From Rheum nobile (lineage: Eukaryota > Streptophyta > Magnoliopsida > Caryophyllales > Polygonaceae): DNA of 64,000 nucleotides. A program made the position numbers and the translations under genes. The notes under the pieces were generated by a model. It was not told where the DNA came from, searched no databases, and was given only the letters and a program-made list of their open reading frames with translations. How positions within the stretch are numbered: position 1 is the first letter of the stretch; every line of letters begins with the position of its first letter. This document shows, piece by piece, positions 35,450 through 46,112 of this stretch. The stretch spans positions 4,464,001-4,528,000 of the forward strand of contig WOAB01000568.1 in NCBI GenBank assembly GCA_027886185.1, in the 5' to 3' direction.

Positions 35450-35602
35450 ATTTGTCATTCACAATTGCATACTGCATCAGATCTTCCCTGTCGGTTCGAC
35501 CCTTGCTTGCTTACTATACATCTGTTTAGTAAGTTTGTTAGGACTTTTTACTTTGATAAGGCTAATCAACGATACTTGCATTGCGCACTTTTAGCCCCGT
35601 CA

Positions 35603-35622
35603 AATTTGGCACCGTTGCCGAT
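35603..35622 (+). other. Primer-binding site of D1, tRNA-Asp-like
   Basis: AATTTGGCACCGTTGCCGAT starts right after the LTR. It differs by a few bases from the D2 site (TTTGGCGCCGTTGCCGGGGA), so it may no longer prime well. Confidence 0.8.
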
Positions 35623-35680
35623 GAAGTTTTCTGTTTTTGTTGTGTGTTTTCGTGATTGATTTTTGGTGGAGACCTATCTT

Positions 35681-36771
35681 ATGGTCGACACTCGTTCTAC
35701 TGACTCCCCTCTAGCTGCTTTTGATCCAGAAATCGACAGATCATTCCTTGCGAACCTACGCGATCAAGGAGAGGAAGAAGAAGAGGTTGAGGTAGTTGAG
35801 ACAGTTGAGGCTGAGACAATTAACATCCCTGCTGTTGAAATGGCTGAGACTCTGAGAGAATTGACTGAGCCGAATATTGGAGCACAACCCCTGGCTGTCG
35901 TCATCCCTGCACTTGGCGAAGGGGTGAACTTTGAGCTGAAGTCTGGAGTTGTTGCCTATCTCCCTAAGTTCCATGGTTTGAGTAGAGAGGACCCGATTTC
36001 TCACCTGGGCAAGTTCCACAATGTCTGCATGACTATGAAGCCCAGGAACGTGACAGAAGATCAAATCAAGATGAGAGCTTTTGGTTTCTCCCTGCTAGAC
36101 TCTGTTAGCGACTGGTACTATCACTTGCTGCCAGGCACCATAGATACCTGAAATAAACTGCACAAGGCATTCCTGGACAAGTACTTTCCAACGAAGAAGG
36201 TGAATGCTTTGAAAAAGGCAATTGTCAATATTGAGCAGGCTGGCGATGAGACGTTGTATGACTATCTTGAGCGGTATAAGAGACTTTGCTCCAGCTGCTC
36301 GTTCCATGGATACGCCAAGCAGGACCTTGTCCTCTATTTACATAATGGTCTGCTGGACCAAGAGAGAAGGATGGTTGACGCTGCTTGCGGTGGAAGCATT
36401 CTGAATCTGACACCGGATGCAGCCATAGAGAGATTTCAGGAGATGAGTGAGAGCACCAGGAGTTTTGGGAAGACATACTAAAGGAAGGCGGTCAATGATG
36501 TGACCCCTGCAGGACCAAGCCCAGTGTTGACTGAGTTAGCCGAGTTGAAGGAGATGGTAAAGAGAATGGCAAATCAAAATGCCCCTCAACAAGTTAAAGC
36601 ATGTGGGCTTTGCTCTGATCAATACCACCCCACCGAAACTTGTCCTCAGCTGCAAGAGGAGGGTGTTGCTGAAGTTAATGCTATAGGAGGTTATGGACCC
36701 CCTAGACCACAGTTTGGTGGACAGCCCAATTATAATCCGAGTGGGCGAGACCACCCAGGTTTTAGATGGAG
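35681..36771 (+). pseudogene. gag: D1 gag, 5' part (split by D2)
   Basis: It starts at MVDTRSTDSPLAAFDPEID, the typical Athila/Calypso gag start. An acidic Glu-rich stretch follows (about residues 30-55), then the gag core (LPKFHGLSREDPISHL, DWYYHLLPG, KKVNALKKAI, YERYKRLCSSC-type) and a CCHC knuckle CGLCSDQYHPTETC (intact). Stops at 36149-36151 (TGA where TGG is expected) and 36479-36481 (TAA). The frame runs up to FRWS at 36771 and resumes at 43596 after the D2 insertion. Capsid and RNA-binding protein. Confidence 0.88.
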
Positions 36772-38086
36772 TGATAAGCACTACTTTGTAGGGCTTAAGT
36801 AAGAGTCATTAGAGGGTTTATTGGTGTCATTCGGGTAGATTTAGGCACATTCATGTGCATGGCGTTTGGGGGCGAAGTTTGGTGTTATTAGGAGTGTTTG
36901 AGCTATATTGGAGATCACTGGAGACACTGAGGAGGAAGTCACCAATAGAAGACGCCAATGGAGTGAAGAGATGTGCTAAGAAGTGGTGCGAGGCAAGCTA
37001 GGAGAAGAAGAAGACGAGTCTGAAGACCACCGCCCCCGACGGTGTGAAGATGGCCGCCCCCAGCGGCAAGAAGAGCTGACGCCTGGCCACGGTAGCTTAC
37101 CGCCCCCCGCGGCAGGAAGGCCACCGCACCCCGCGGTGGTAAGGCGCTGACGAGATTTATTTCCGAGTTTTATTTCTGTTTTTCTTTTATCCGAGACTTT
37201 ATATTTCGGAATGTTATTATTTCATTATTTTATTCCATATTGGTTTCCTAGTATTTAAGACTATTTTAGAACACTTTGTGAAAAACCCTAGTTGCCACCG
37301 TTTTATGTATTTTTCTCTCACAAACCCTAATGGAGAACTAAACCTCCATTGTTGCACTTGACAGTTTGAAGCCAGCAATTGATTGGTTGTGAGTTTTCTA
37401 CTCTTGTTCGTTTTCCTATCTAGTTGGATTAATTCTCTTGTGCTTGATTGATTATTGGTTTATGTTGATTTATCTAGATTAATCACCTAGGTTTATTGAT
37501 ATCTTCCTAATTGCTAGGACTTGTGATTTCGGGTTCGGGTTGTATATCTAGTAGCGAGCACGATTGTTGCGTATAGGGGATCCGAGTGCTTCATCGTGAG
37601 AGAGAGTTAATTGCATGCGTATAGTAACGGGTTGTTTCTACTGCATGTATATTGTTGGATCCTTGGTTGAATGCTATTGCTTCATTGAGTCTTGAAGGTT
37701 TTCGGATTTGATTTAGTAATAAGTACTATTAGGGCTGGTAGAACTAATAGTTATCTAAGATCGGGATAAGAACAATTATAGGAATATTAAGAACTTGAGA
37801 TTGATAGAATTCTGTGATCGACCTATCTATTGTTGTGTGGATCTCTGTTGAGTGTGGCGCTTTTCCCCATTATATTTACAACCGTTTCCTGCGAACTTAT
37901 TTACTTGCTTTGTTTACTTTGGTTACGATAAACACAAACAAACCCCCCCTAGTTCCTAGTTGGTGACAACGAATTGCACAAATTGATAACCCGACTCTCT
38001 GTGGGATCGACCCTGTCTTGCTTACTATACTACTTAGTAGGTATTTTGGGATTTATTTGATAGGCATCACGACTTTAGCTCTGTCA
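36772..38086 (+). mobile_element. 5' LTR of D2
   Basis: TGATAAGCACT to AGCTCTGTCA. Hairpin motifs at 37026-37139, including CCACCGC-ACCCC-GCGGTGG (37121-37139). TATA-like GTATTTAAGACTATTT near 37251. Confidence 0.95.
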
Positions 38087-38108
38087 AATTTGGCGCCGTT
38101 GCCGGGGA
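38087..38108 (+). other. Primer-binding site of D2, tRNA-Asp-like
   Basis: TTTGGCGCCGTTGCCGGGGA two bases after the LTR; the canonical Athila/Calypso site. Confidence 0.9.
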
Positions 38109-38165
38109 GTCAAATTTTCTGTTTTTGTGATTTGTTTGTTACCAACCTTGGTGTGGACCTATCTT

Positions 38166-40907
38166 ATGGTCCACACTCGTGCTACTAATTCACCTCTTCT
38201 TGATTTTGATCCAGAGATTGAGAGAACTTTGTCCCAGGATCGCAGAGTGAACCGTACTTTGGTTTTTGACAACCCTGCATTGGAGATGGGTGACGCGGAC
38301 AGAACGTTGAGACAGTTGACTGTGCCCGACCTACAACAGCAACCTTTGGCTGTGACTATTCCTGCTATAGGAGCGGGCGTAAACTTTGAGTTGAAGCCGG
38401 GGCTGATTCATTTGCTCCCATCTTTCCATGGACTGGCTGGAGAGGACCCAATCAAACACATGGGTAAATTCCACACAGTCTGCATGAGCATGAAACCGGC
38501 GAACGTTACTGAGGAGCAAATAAAGATGAGAGCTTTTGGGTTCACCCTGAAGGACACTGCTGATGACTGGTACTACCATCTGCCTATTGGAAGCATCGAT
38601 ACGTGGAACAAGCTGCATAAAGCGTTTCTTGAAAAGTATTTCCATGCAAAGAAGGCAAACAGTTTGAAAAAGGCTATTAGCAACATTGAGCAGGAGGATG
38701 ACGAGAGCCTGTATGAGTACTATGAGCGGTTCAAGAGACTTTGCTCAAGTTGTCCGTTCCACGGGTACTCCAATCAAGATCTAGTGCTCCACCTTTACAA
38801 TGGTCTGCTGGACAATGAAAGGAGGATTGTCGACGCTGCATGTGGCGGCAATATTCTCAACACAACACCGGCAGCAGCTATGGAGAAGATTCAGGAGATG
38901 GCAGAGGGCACAAGAAATTTTGGTAGAGCTTCTACTAAGAGAGGAGTCAATGCTGCTGACTCTGGTCGCTCTGCATATGCTAGTGATATGGCTGAATTGA
39001 AGGACATGGTGAGGAGACTTACGTTGCAAGGAACTCCTCAACAACTGAAAGCGTGTGGGGTCTGTGCCGATCAATTCCACCCCACTGACGCCTGTCCTCA
39101 ACTACAAGATGATACGCCTGCTGAAGTAAACGCTATAGGAGGTTATGGAGATCCAAGACCTCGGCATGATCCCTACTCCAACACTTATAATCCGGGATAG
39201 AGAGACCACCCAAATTTTAGATGGAGGGATCAACAACAACAGCCTCAGTTTCAACAACAACAACAGCCAAGACCTCAATTTCTACAAAGGTCGCAAGATC
39301 CACAACCTGATGCGTCTCCTTCAACTGCAGATATGCTCCAAGCCTTGACGAAACATTTCACTACTCATGTTCAAGCCACAACGTCAAGCAAAAAGAATTT
39401 GGAAATGCAGGTGAGCCAAATGGCTGAAGCCATCACGAGGATCGATGCAAAGATGTCGGGAAATCTACCATCTCAAACGGTAGTTAACCCACGGGCAAAT
39501 GTTAGTACTGTGACTCTCAGAAGTGGGAAACAACTGCCAAGCGCTGAGGAAGACGTTGCAGGAAAAGAGGAAGCTCTGGAGGAAAACCGCACCCCGCGGC
39601 ACCAGCTTGCCGCCCCCAGCGGTAAGAAGGAAAATGAAGATGCTCTGACGACCACCGCCCCCCGCGGCAATGAGGCTACCTCCCCCAGCGGTGACCTTGA
39701 TTCTCAGAAATCTTCGGGTAGTTTACCGCCCCCCGCGGTGAACACTGGCCGCCCCCCGCGGCAACCTGCTGGAGCTAATGACGAGCCCTTTGTCGACACC
39801 TACGTTCGTCCGTACTTTCCTCCTCTCAGTTCCGAGAAGCCACCCGCCCCTTTTCCAGAGGCGCTCAAGGAGAGAAGGGTAGTTGACAACAAGGACCTCT
39901 TCGAAACTTTCAGCAAGTATGAGGTCAACATCCCGTTGCTCAAGCTTGTTAAAAGCATTCCCAAGTATGCTAAGTTCTTGAAGGAGCTCTGCACGATCAA
40001 GAGGAACCAGAAGCAGAAGAAAAAGAAGCAGGTCCTGGTAAGCGAGCAAGTATCTGCTGTATTTTAAAAGCGTTTGCCCAAGAAGTGCAGTGATCCAGGT
40101 ATGTTCTATATCCCTTGCATCATTGGTGAAACAAAGATTGATAAGGCTATGCTAAATCTTGGTGCTGCTATTAATGTCTTACCATTGTCATTCTATGAGT
40201 CCCTTGGTCTGCCACCACTACAGGACACTAGACTAGTTATTCAATTAGCTGATGGAACCAATATCTACCCGAAAGGGGTTGTTGAGGATGTCCTTGTTAT
40301 GGTAGATACGCTGATTTTTCCCACTAATTTTTATGTTCTTGATATGGATGGTGGTACAGGTGCACATATGCTGTTTGGTAGACCTTTCATGAAAACTGCA
40401 AATACCACAATTGATGTTAGAAGTGGGAAATTAACTATGGAATTTGATGGGGATGGAGTTGAATATAACATATATGATATGAAACCCGTCATTAACACCT
40501 CTTTGAACTTTGTTGATATAATGAGTCCTAACCCTTTGGATGAATTGCAACCTATACTAGAGGATCCCATAGTTGACTTGCCTATCGATATTACTGTATC
40601 TTCTAATCTGCAGGAAGTCACGGCTTTATTGGATGAGAAGGGTGACCATCCTACTTCTCTTTTGGGCATTGGCCCCACTATGCTAACTCCGAGCGAGAAG
40701 CTCGTTCCCTCCATGGTGCAGGCCCCTGAAGTTGAAGTTAAACACCCCCCTGATCGCTCTAAGTATGGGGGGAAGGCGACTACGAAAGCCAAGGCGGAGA
40801 AGCCGTTGAAGAAGAGGAATGGTCTAAGGTTCAAACCTTTCCATGATTGGTTCAGGAAGAAGGTGCTGAACGAGAGGGTTCCTAAGGAACCTGATGCTGT
40901 GGATTGA
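38166..40907 (+). pseudogene. gag-pr: D2 gag-protease frame with two stops
   Basis: It starts MVHTRATNSPLLDFDPEIE (38166). Gag core with LPSFHGLAGEDPIKHM, DWYYHLPIG and YERFKRLCSSC; knuckle CGVCADQFHPTDAC intact; a Gln-rich stretch; then a Pro/Gly-rich linker (39580-39770) that encodes the GC hairpin repeats; then DTYVRPYFPPL. The protease domain runs from about 40100; its active-site block reads MLNLGAAINVLP where LDLGASINVLP is normal, so the catalytic Asp is Asn. Stops: TAG at 39198-39200 and TAA at 40065-40067, both explained by one C-to-T (or G-to-A) change. One frame otherwise. No RT or integrase follows. Confidence 0.9.
39580..39770. repeat. GC inverted repeats inside D2 gag coding region
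   Basis: Six copies of the ACCGCCCC(CC)GCGGT motif in 190 bp, for example CCGCCCCCCGCGG-type at about 39655 and 39725, encoding a Pro/Arg/Gly-rich linker. It is the same motif as in the LTR of this element at 37026-37139. Confidence 0.85.
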
Positions 40908-40925
40908 GGTTGTCTGAGTAGGATG

Positions 40926-40972
40926 TCGAGCCACGACAACAACTAAGGCGCTATCCGGGAGGCAACCCGAGG
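40926..40972 (+). other. Conserved post-protease motif (D2)
   Basis: TCGAGCCA, about a dozen bases, then AAGGCGCTATCCGGGAGG and CAACCCGAGG. The same arrangement follows the protease in D1 (45322-45369). CGGG-AGGCAA-CCCG can form a small hairpin. Confidence 0.7.
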
Positions 40973-41146
40973 TATGTTTTTCTTTCTTTGTTTTTCATTC
41001 TTTGTTTTTGCATTTGTTTTTAGTGTGTTCTTGCTTTGTTTTTGTTTTTTTTTTGTTTCCGGCTAACTTGAGGGAGGAGACCCTATGCGAATTGAAGAAG
41101 GTGTTTCCCACACCATTGTAAGTCTTCTTTTGCCCTGCACTAAGTC

Positions 41147-41162
41147 ACCCCCCCCCCCCCCC
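41147..41162 (+). repeat. Poly-C run in D2 3' region
   Basis: A run of about 15 C, followed by A-rich stretches. A third C-homopolymer in this element group. Confidence 0.85.
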
Positions 41163-41640
41163 GAAAAAACCTTAAACGGGGGGCAAAAAAAAAACAAAAA
41201 AAAAGAGTTCTACCGAAGGCCAACTGTCCGGAATTCCCATGGAGATGATGCGCATCATGTTGTCAAGGAGGAAACCTTAGCTCTACACACATATTTGGCA
41301 ACGATGATGGTCGTACAATAGGCAGCTGAAGAGGAGGAACACTAGAGCCCACACCATGATTACATATGGGCTCCACCATGTGTTCCTAGAAGGCCGTGCA
41401 ATCCTACTATCATTGTTTTACCACTATTCACCAAAGTGGTTTCCTCTTGGTTGCACGGTAGGAGAAGATTATGGAGTTGACGAATACACCCGCCCAACAC
41501 TGGAGACCTGGGCGTTCCTTGTTTCACCGCCAGCAACACTGAAGGTGTCCAAGCCAGCTCAGCGACGTTGTGAGTTATTTTTTGCTCTTCTCGGTGCTTC
41601 TATTCTTTTGTCTTTCATTACATTGAGGACAATGCAATGT

Positions 41641-41657
41641 TTAAGCATGGGGGAGGG
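41641..41657 (+). other. Internal PPT-like motif (D2)
   Basis: TTAAGCATGGGGGAGGG, preceded by ACATTGAGGACAATG, lies 620 bp before the 3' LTR. The motif matches the terminal PPT (AAGCATGGGGGAGTT at 42261-42275). Confidence 0.6.
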
Positions 41658-41740
41658 TTTTATACTTGTTATGTCGTTGAGAAGAAAAAAAATGAAAAGA
41701 GCCAAAAATTTGAAAAAAGGCTATCATAGAAATCCTGGGA

Positions 41741-41768
41741 TAGGTCGAAAACCCGAAAGGGCGGCCTA
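41741..41768 (+). other. Predicted RNA hairpin 1 in D2 3' UTR
   Basis: TAGGTCG pairs with CGGCCTA (7 bp); an AAAA bulge on the 5' side; then CCC-GAAA-GGG with a GNRA tetraloop. Confidence 0.65.
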
Positions 41769-41871
41769 GGTAATAAGCAGGTGGCTTGGACCAGCATTAG
41801 GCTGGGGTAATAATTGGTCAAGAGTGACGTGAGCTTATGTGAGCACATCTATGAAAAAATATGAGTGGCTT

Positions 41872-41893
41872 GGTGAAAACCCGAAAGGGCGCC
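41872..41893 (+). other. Predicted RNA hairpin 2 in D2 3' UTR
   Basis: GGTG pairs with CGCC; AAAA bulge; CCC-GAAA-GGG apical stem-loop, as in hairpin 1. Confidence 0.6.
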
Positions 41894-42260
41894 TTGGCAA
41901 AATGAGCGAAAAAGAATAAGAGTGATTTTAGGATTTCTCATTGTTCTTGGCGAGGCGTCATAAGAAGAGGAGTCAAAGAAGGATCGTCGGGTAGGTCACT
42001 CTGGGAGACATAAGGAGTCATAGATAGAGGCTAGGATTAGAGGTTACTCACACTATTGGATGTCCGGGTTAAGCTTGGGGGAAGTACTCTGCTTGCCCCC
42101 AGGTTTGTTGATGATGAGGATGTGTTGTAGATGAGATTGGTGCCAGGAGCTTGGCATGGGTTAGGTGACTCTTAGTTGGAGGATATGCTTCCTGAGACCT
42201 TGGGTGCTGCATTGGAGGAGTGAACTTCCTTTTAGTTTACTCGAGGACGAGCAAAGGTCT

Positions 42261-42275
42261 AAGCATGGGGGAGTT
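42261..42275 (+). other. Polypurine tract of D2
   Basis: AAGCATGGGGGAGTT directly before the 3' LTR at 42276. Confidence 0.85.
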
Positions 42276-43590
42276 TGATAAGCACTACTTTGTAGGGCTT
42301 AAGTAAGAGTCATTAGAGGGTTTATTGGTGCCATTCGGGTAGATTTAGGCACATTCATGTGTATGGCATTTGGGGGCGAAGTTTGGTGTTATTAGGAGTG
42401 TTTGAGCTATATTGGAGATCACTGGAGACACTGAGGAGGAAGTCACCAATAGAAGACGCCAATGGAGTGAAGAGATGTGCTAAGAAGTGGTGCGAGGCAA
42501 GCTAGGAGAAGAATAAAACGAGTCTGAAGACCACCGCCCCCGGCGGTGTGAAGATGGCCGCCCCTAGCGGCAAGAAGAGCTGACGCCTGGCCACGGTAGC
42601 TTACCGCCCCCCGCGGCAGGAAGGCCACCGCACCCCGCGGTGGTAAGGCGCTGACGAGATTTATTTCCGAGTTTTATTTCTGTTTTTCTTTTATCCGAGA
42701 CTTTATATTTCGGAATGTTATTATTTCATTATTTTATTCCATATTGGTTTCCTAGTATTTAAGACTATTTTAGAACACTTTGTGAAAAACCCTAGTTGCC
42801 ACCGTTTTACGTATTTTTCTCTCACAAACCCTAATGGAGAACTAAACCTCCATTGTTGCACTTGACAGTTTGAAGCCAGCAATTGATTGGTTGTGAGTTT
42901 TCTACTCTTGTTCGTTTTCCTATCTAGTTGGATTAATTCTCTTGTGCTTGATTGATTATTGGTTTATGTTGATTTATCTAGATTGATCACCTAGGTTTAT
43001 TGATATCTTCCTAATTGCTAGGACTTGTGATTCCGGGTTCGGGTTGCATATCTAGTAGCGAGCACGATTGTTGCGTATAGGGGATCCGAGCGCTTCATCG
43101 TGAGAGAGAGTTAATTGCATGCTTATAGTAACGGGTTGTTTCTACTGCATGTATCTTGTTGAATCCTTGGTTGAATGCTATTGCTTCATTGAGTCTTGAA
43201 GGTTTTCGGATTTGATTTAGTAATAAGTACTATTAGGGCTGGTAGAACTAATAGTTATCTAAGATCGGGATAAGAACAACTATAGGAATATTAAGAACTT
43301 GAGATTGATAGAATTCCGTGATCGACCTATCTATTGTTGTGTGGATCTCTGTTGAGTGTGGAGCTTTTCCCCATTATATTTACAACCGTTTCCTGCGAAC
43401 TTATTTACTTGCTTTGTTTACTTTGGTTACGATAAACACAAACAAACCCCCCCTAGTTCCTAGTTGGTGACAACGAATTGCACAAATTGATAACCTGACT
43501 CTCTGTGGGATCGACCCTGTCTTGCTTACTATACTACTTAGTAGGTATTTTGGGATTTATTTGATAGGCATCATGACTTTAGCTCTGTCA
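42276..43590 (+). mobile_element. 3' LTR of D2
   Basis: 1315 bp, same length as the 5' LTR, ending CTGTCA before the TGGAG duplication. Confidence 0.95.
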
Positions 43591-43595
43591 TGGAG

Positions 43596-45303
43596 TGACC
43601 CTCAAGGTGGTCAACAGCCGGCACAACAGCAATACCAACAGAGAGCCCCGTATCAATAGAGGCCTCAAGGCCAAAGCTCTGGTGCTTCGACTGAAGAGAT
43701 GCTAAAGACACTGACTCAGCATTTTGCCACGCATGTGCAGGCTACTGAGTCAAGTATAAAGAACATGGAGAGACAGATTGGTCAGCTTGTTGATGTTGTG
43801 ACCAAACTTGACCAGAGGACATCTAACTCCCTGCCATCTCAGACTACTGTGAACCCAAGGGAGAACGTGAGTTCTATTACCCTCAGAAGTGGTAAGAAGT
43901 TGGTCATTGCTCCTATTGCTGAAGAGGAGAACAAAGTCGAGAAGGCAGAAATCACCCACCGCCCCGCGGTAGACACCACCGCGACCCGGCCAGAAATGGA
44001 AGAAGGAGCCAGGAAAGAAGAGCTGAAGCCACCACCCCACGGCGACTCTCACCGCGACCCAGCGGCTGATCTCAGTAAACACACCACGACCCCACCGCCC
44101 CACGGTGATGATCAATGCCCCGCGGTGGGCTTACCGCGACCCGGCCCCCAATAATCCAGCTCCGCTGAAGAAACCTGTGTTGATGACTACGTTCGCCCCG
44201 TGTTTCCCCCTCTAGGTTCTGAGAAGCCACCAGCACCTTTCCCTGAGGCGCTGAAGGCCAAGAGAGTAGCCGACGACAGTGATCTATTCGAGACATTTTG
44301 GGACTGTGAGGTGAACATTCCCCTGATCAAGCTTATCAAGGCTATCCCGTAATATGCCAAGTTCTTGAAGGAGCTGTGCACCGTGAAGAGGACACAGAAG
44401 CTAAAAGTCCAGAAGAAGGTTCTGATGAGTGAACATGTGTCAGCGGTAGTTCAGAGAAGCATGCCTGAAAAGTGAAAGGATCCAGGTATATTTACTATTC
44501 CTATTACTATAGGTGAGCATCGATTTGAGAAAGTCTTGTTAGACTTGGGTGCCTCTATTAATGTTTTACCTTATTCACTGATTGAGGATTTAGGGATAGG
44601 ACCCCTGCATGATTCTAACATTGTTATACAACTTGCTGATGGTTCTTGTGTGCCCCCTAAGGGTATTATGGAGGATGTTCTTGTCACGATAGGTTCTTTG
44701 ATTTTTCCTGTTGATTTCTTTGTTATGGATATGGACTATGATGAGCATGTTGCTCCTGTTATGTTAGGTCGACCTTTTATGAAAACATCCATGACAAAGA
44801 TTGATGTCGATAGTGGAACTTTAACTATGGAATTCGATGGAATAATTTTTTAACACAATATTCATAAAACCAACTCCATTGAACTGCCTGCTCCTTGCTG
44901 CATTAGTGATATTGATAATCATGTGCATGAAAATGTTAAAACTGGTGCAGTAGAGACCGTAGTTAAGTGTTCTACTATTGCTGGACCTATTGAGTTGCAT
45001 GAATTACATGTTGATGATGTCTTGCTGGATGTTATAGGAGATCCCATTCCCTCTATTTTGGGCACTTTCCCCCCTGCACTAACCATACAAGGCTGTAAGC
45101 CTTTATCTAGTAACGTGCAGTATATTCAGAATGAGCCGTATCGGCCCCCATATCGCTCTAAGTATGGGGGGGATACTCCAAAGAAAGTAATCATGGAGTT
45201 GATGGCCAAGAGGGAACATGGTCTAAGGTCTAAACCTTTCCATGGGAGGTCTCGACAGGAAGAGACGAGTATGAGGATTCTGAGGGGATCCTATTCCAGG
45301 TGG
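43596..45303 (+). pseudogene. gag-pr: D1 gag end and protease
   Basis: Continuation of the D1 frame after D2: a Gln-rich stretch (with a TAG near 43660), SSGASTEEMLKTLTQHF, a Pro-rich linker holding GC hairpin motifs (43955-44150), stops at 44152-44154, 44350-44352 and 44473-44475, then protease with the intact active site LLDLGASINVLPYSL (about 44530-44575) and LGRPFMKT. A stop at 44851 interrupts; homologous sequence runs on to 45303. The protease is therefore catalytically better preserved than D2's, although the frame is dead. Confidence 0.85.
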
Positions 45304-45321
45304 TAGTTGATCTGCAATACA

Positions 45322-45369
45322 TCGAGCCAACGACGTTAACCAAGGCGCTGTCCGGGAGGCAACCCGAGG
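45322..45369 (+). other. Conserved post-protease motif (D1)
   Basis: TCGAGCCAACGACGTTAACC, then AAGGCGCTGTCCGGGAGG and CAACCCGAGG. It matches the motif at 40926-40972 although the two elements otherwise differ here. Confidence 0.7.
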
Positions 45370-46112
45370 TAGTTTTTCTTTGATCTTTCCTTTCCCTTAG
45401 TTTAATTTCATAATTTCTTTTGTTTTGTTTCGTTCGCCTGTTACTAACATTTCAGGTACGAAAGTAAATGGAGAGGAGACGGTGTTCTCAGTTCGTCTCA
45501 CCGCCCCGCGGCGATCCTCACCGCCCCGCGGTGGATGTCTGGTATATTTTCTCAACTCCGGGAAAAAAAAAACAAGAATAAAGGGACCCGAAAAAACCTT
45601 AAATGGGTGAGTAAATTTTTTTTTTCTTGAGCTGTTACGAAGGATTTGATGGATTGGGCCTCTTTTTGGGCCAAGATTTCTCTTTGGGCATTGTACCAGT
45701 CGGCCCATCATCCCTTTCTTCCCTTTTCACTTTCCCTTCCCTGGCCTAGCCCCTATACTCACAAACCCTCCATTCCCAGCACACCTCTCACACCCCCAAA
45801 GAATTTGCCCCATTCTCCCTCAAATCTCTCTCGACCTTGATCCAGATCTAGCCCCCAATTCACCAATTGGAAGTCTAGCCTCACAAACCAGCCAAACACT
45901 ACCCCACCGCGTCGCTTCAGTCCCGCCTCGCTGTCGCACCGCCTCGCGCTGCCCCGCGCCGACTTCACCGCGACCCGGCCAAAGCCCCCAGTTGTCCCAC
46001 CGCGACCCGGCGACTCGTTCACCGCCCTGCGGCGAGACCTTTTGGCTGTGTGTTTGCTCGTTTGTAAGTTCTCTTGGTTGCCCTTCGTTTTGAAATTCTA
46101 CATTCATTACTT
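45370..46112 (+). other. D1 leader before ORF1, no gene
   Basis: A non-coding stretch with CACCGCCCCGCGG repeats at 45499-45534 and a C-rich run of ACCGCGACCCGGC-type motifs at 45905-46035. Open frames on both strands reflect base composition. Confidence 0.6.

Larger units (their letters stand above)
34200..35602 (+). mobile_element. 5' LTR of D1
   Basis: 1403 bp, TGATAGGTGTT to CCCCGTCA. Contains inverted repeats such as CCACCGC-CCC-GCGGTGG (34513-34529) in a cluster at 34440-34570, a TATA-like CTATTTAAGTCC (about 34691) and a C38 run at 35412-35449. Confidence 0.9.
36772..43590 (+). mobile_element. Young Athila-like gag-protease element (D2)
   Basis: 6819 bp, flanked by TGGAG (36767-36771 and 43591-43595). 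Two LTRs of exactly 1315 bp, PBS and PPT intact, about 20 differences between LTRs by eye (near 98.5% identity). It encodes gag and protease only; after the frame ends at 40907 there are 1.37 kb without coding sequence. Inserted in D1's gag, so younger than D1. Confidence 0.95.
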
